Part shown: one piece after another, positions 62,010-64,000 of the stretch | Layout of the letters: each line of letters begins with the position of its first letter | Numbering within the stretch: the first letter of the stretch is position 1 | Source: Hetaerina americana | Lineage: Eukaryota > Arthropoda > Insecta > Odonata > Calopterygidae | Direction: 5' to 3' | Assembly (NCBI GenBank): GCA_022747635.1 | Contig: JAKTNV010000017.1 | Coordinates: forward strand, 1,232,501 to 1,296,500 | DNA length: 64,000 nt | Position numbers and translations under genes: made by a program | Notes under the pieces: model-generated | The model's input: the letters and a program-made list of their open reading frames with translations, nothing else | What the model was told of the DNA's origin: nothing | Databases searched by the model: none

Positions 62010-63413
62010 GTCTCAGGCGGTAGTGTTGAGTTCGATCTCGGGTGGTCGATCGCTTTCCCTTCCCACCCAGCCGCATGAAACCCTAATAAAACCTTCCGCC
62101 TCGTGGCAACGTGGTCCTTCCTCCAAACTCGACCATCTCTCCTGAAACACATACTCCCCCAAGCTTTCTAACTCCCAGCCCCGTGGAACCCAAACCCAAC
62201 TTCCGCCCCACCCATTTCTCCCTTTCAACCCGTCAGTCTTCCCCTCCCCCAGAACCGCTTGTACTAAACAAAGTCTCAATCCGGGTCGTGCTCCAGATGA
62301 GTATCTCGCGGACATCTGACATCGCTTAGCGCAGGTCGAGAAGTGCACCATAATACAGCTCTATCCCACTGCACCGAGCTCCCCTCCCTTCCGCCCTGAC
62401 ATTTTCCCCCAAACTATACTCCCCCGTAGCATGGGAGGGGGAGGGCTGTTGAAAGTATCGGGTAGAGGAACGGGAAATGCCGTGCGGAGATGGAGAGGGT
62501 GTCCCAGCCCACGTCCGGCCCCACTTGACTGCCTATCCCCCCCACCTCTCCTGCCCCTTCCCCTGATGCGCGACCCTAAGGACGGGGAGAAAAAGAGACC
62601 ATTTGAGTGGCCGGGAGTTTGAAAAGAGAGGGGAGTGGGGCGAGAGGCGGGCACATAGGGGGAGGACAGACTGCACATATGGGCCCCGTGCCACCCCCTC
62701 CAACCACGGGGGCATAATCCAGGGCCCACTCCAGTTTGCGCTGGACCAAGAAAGTCCGCTCTCACAATTTTTTTTCCGGGGATTTTCCTCCCGGACAATG
62801 GACAATAGAATGGCACGCGTCACACAAAGTATTCTGTGTGCTCGTATGCACGTCTCTTTATGAGGGGAGGAGAAGAAATGTTGCTCACCACCGCCCCTAT
62901 ATCCCCCCACCTTCCTGTTGCAAATGGGTCCCCGAGCGACGGCCATGGATAGAGTGCACCATCGATGTCGGACGCAAAACCGCGAAACTGAATCGAAACT
63001 TGCCGACTTTTCGGGTCACAGATGCGGGCCTTAACGCCAATTTTTTTTTCACGAAACCACAGGCGGTGAAAACTCGTACGCCTGCCTGTCCATCGTTTGT
63101 CAAATTTTATCCAACGGGAAAAGTGGTGACGAGGAATTTGGAAATAAGACTCTTCATCCTCTCTTCCAAAAAAAAGCATTCTTTGTTTTACAGTCAAATG
63201 ATTTTTTAACAATAAAAATATTGTCGCTTCCATCCTCTCTGAGTTGTCATACAATACAGCGAAGAGTGTTCTTGATTCTAACATTCTATGTTGAGATGTT
63301 TAAACTATAGCTATAAACCTTTTTCCTCGAAGAATACAAATTAATAACGCAAAGTATCTGGGAAGATACAAATTGCGTGATGATCTTGAGCACGATTTAA
63401 AATGCAAACTCAC
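62010..63413. other. GC-rich island with opposing ~155-codon frames
   Basis: C-rich at 62030-62400, G+A-rich at 62430-62700, then balanced composition. 62736-63209 (plus, 157 codons) and 62820-63284 (minus, 154 codons) are both open over the same DNA. Neither is low complexity and neither matches a family I know; at most one can be real. Confidence 0.35.
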
Positions 63414-64000
63414 CTCGAAAGCATTTCTGACATAACGTGGTGACAAAGCCATTCCAAATAATAGTACGATATAACACACTTTTAATTATTCCAGAACACG
63501 ACATTAAAATATTATAAACCACCCAACCAGAGAAACAGCTCTGAATATAGAATCAGCCAAATGCCTGAATGGTGGGATAGAAAATATTTCTTAAAAGCGA
63601 AAAGAACAACGTGTACTAGGCAGTTAAATTTCTAGCTTCACTAAAAGACAATTATTTCTATGGGATGTTCCTTCCCACTACCCAACCAATGTGTGTGAAT
63701 ATACACACATCAGAAACAACAATTATAATTTCATTTTTTACATTTGAGTTATTTCCCGTTGTGACATACACGACGGCACTAAACGTAAAGCACAAGTAAC
63801 TCCGTTTTTCCCCCTTTTAAAAAAATTGTAACTTAAAGAATACTTTGCCAATAACTTTCCAAAGTCATTTCGGTGACCTCGAAACCCTAATGATACGAAT
63901 GTTAGCGATGCGCGACGGTAAATCAGTAATGCTGGAAAATGATACCGCCACTGCTGATAATAAGTAGAAAATCCCTTGCTGGCCTTTTTTTCTTGCCGTT
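63414..64000. other. AT-rich DNA, possible exon border at its left edge
   Basis: On the minus strand 63478-63414 is open for 21 codons (FGMALSPRYVRNAFE at the end) before a GAG/gtgagttt donor. The acceptor side is weak. The rest shows nothing. Confidence 0.25.

Overview
This is eukaryotic nuclear DNA, most likely from an arthropod and probably an insect. Evidence: about 60 percent AT background, long (TA)n microsatellites, a CR1-like non-LTR retrotransposon with a hexanucleotide 3' tail, a mariner DNA transposon with TA target-site duplication, very low gene density and no bacterial-style operons. The species cannot be named from sequence alone.

Layout. 1-677: a (TA)n/CATATGCATA satellite followed by a strong 71-nt foldback hairpin and a 28-bp palindrome. 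1121-3172 (minus): the only convincing host gene, a GC-rich ORF for a Tigger/jerky-type protein. It has a CENP-B-type DNA-binding region and a remnant of the pogo/Tigger DDE region whose catalytic residues are gone, so it reads as a domesticated transposase. Its upstream flank (3176-4960) is a long polypyrimidine (GA-rich on the gene strand) tract. 5321-5415 is another (TA)n/(CA)n repeat, and about 5990-6060 (minus) is a relic with a tRNA-like internal promoter. 16961 to about 19950 (minus) is a 5'-truncated LINE with endonuclease remnant, reverse transcriptase, 3'UTR and tail; it is disabled by one frameshift and one in-frame stop. 26248-27567 (plus) is a mariner element bounded by TA. Its transposase is frameshifted but keeps the D,D34D residues, and it has unusually long, perfectly identical 150-bp terminal inverted repeats; the right repeat overwrites the transposase C-terminus.

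The rest is AT-rich non-coding DNA in which about twenty GC-richer islands of 0.2-1.2 kb recur every few kilobases. Most islands are G+A-rich on the plus strand. Long open frames over them are low-complexity artefacts. A candidate 48-nt microexon at 44976-45023 (minus), with strong splice signals, suggests that part of this DNA may be intron of a long minus-strand gene; this is not proven.

No functional pathway links these features. The window shows three fates of mobile DNA side by side: a domesticated transposase, a dead LINE and a recently moved but defective mariner.
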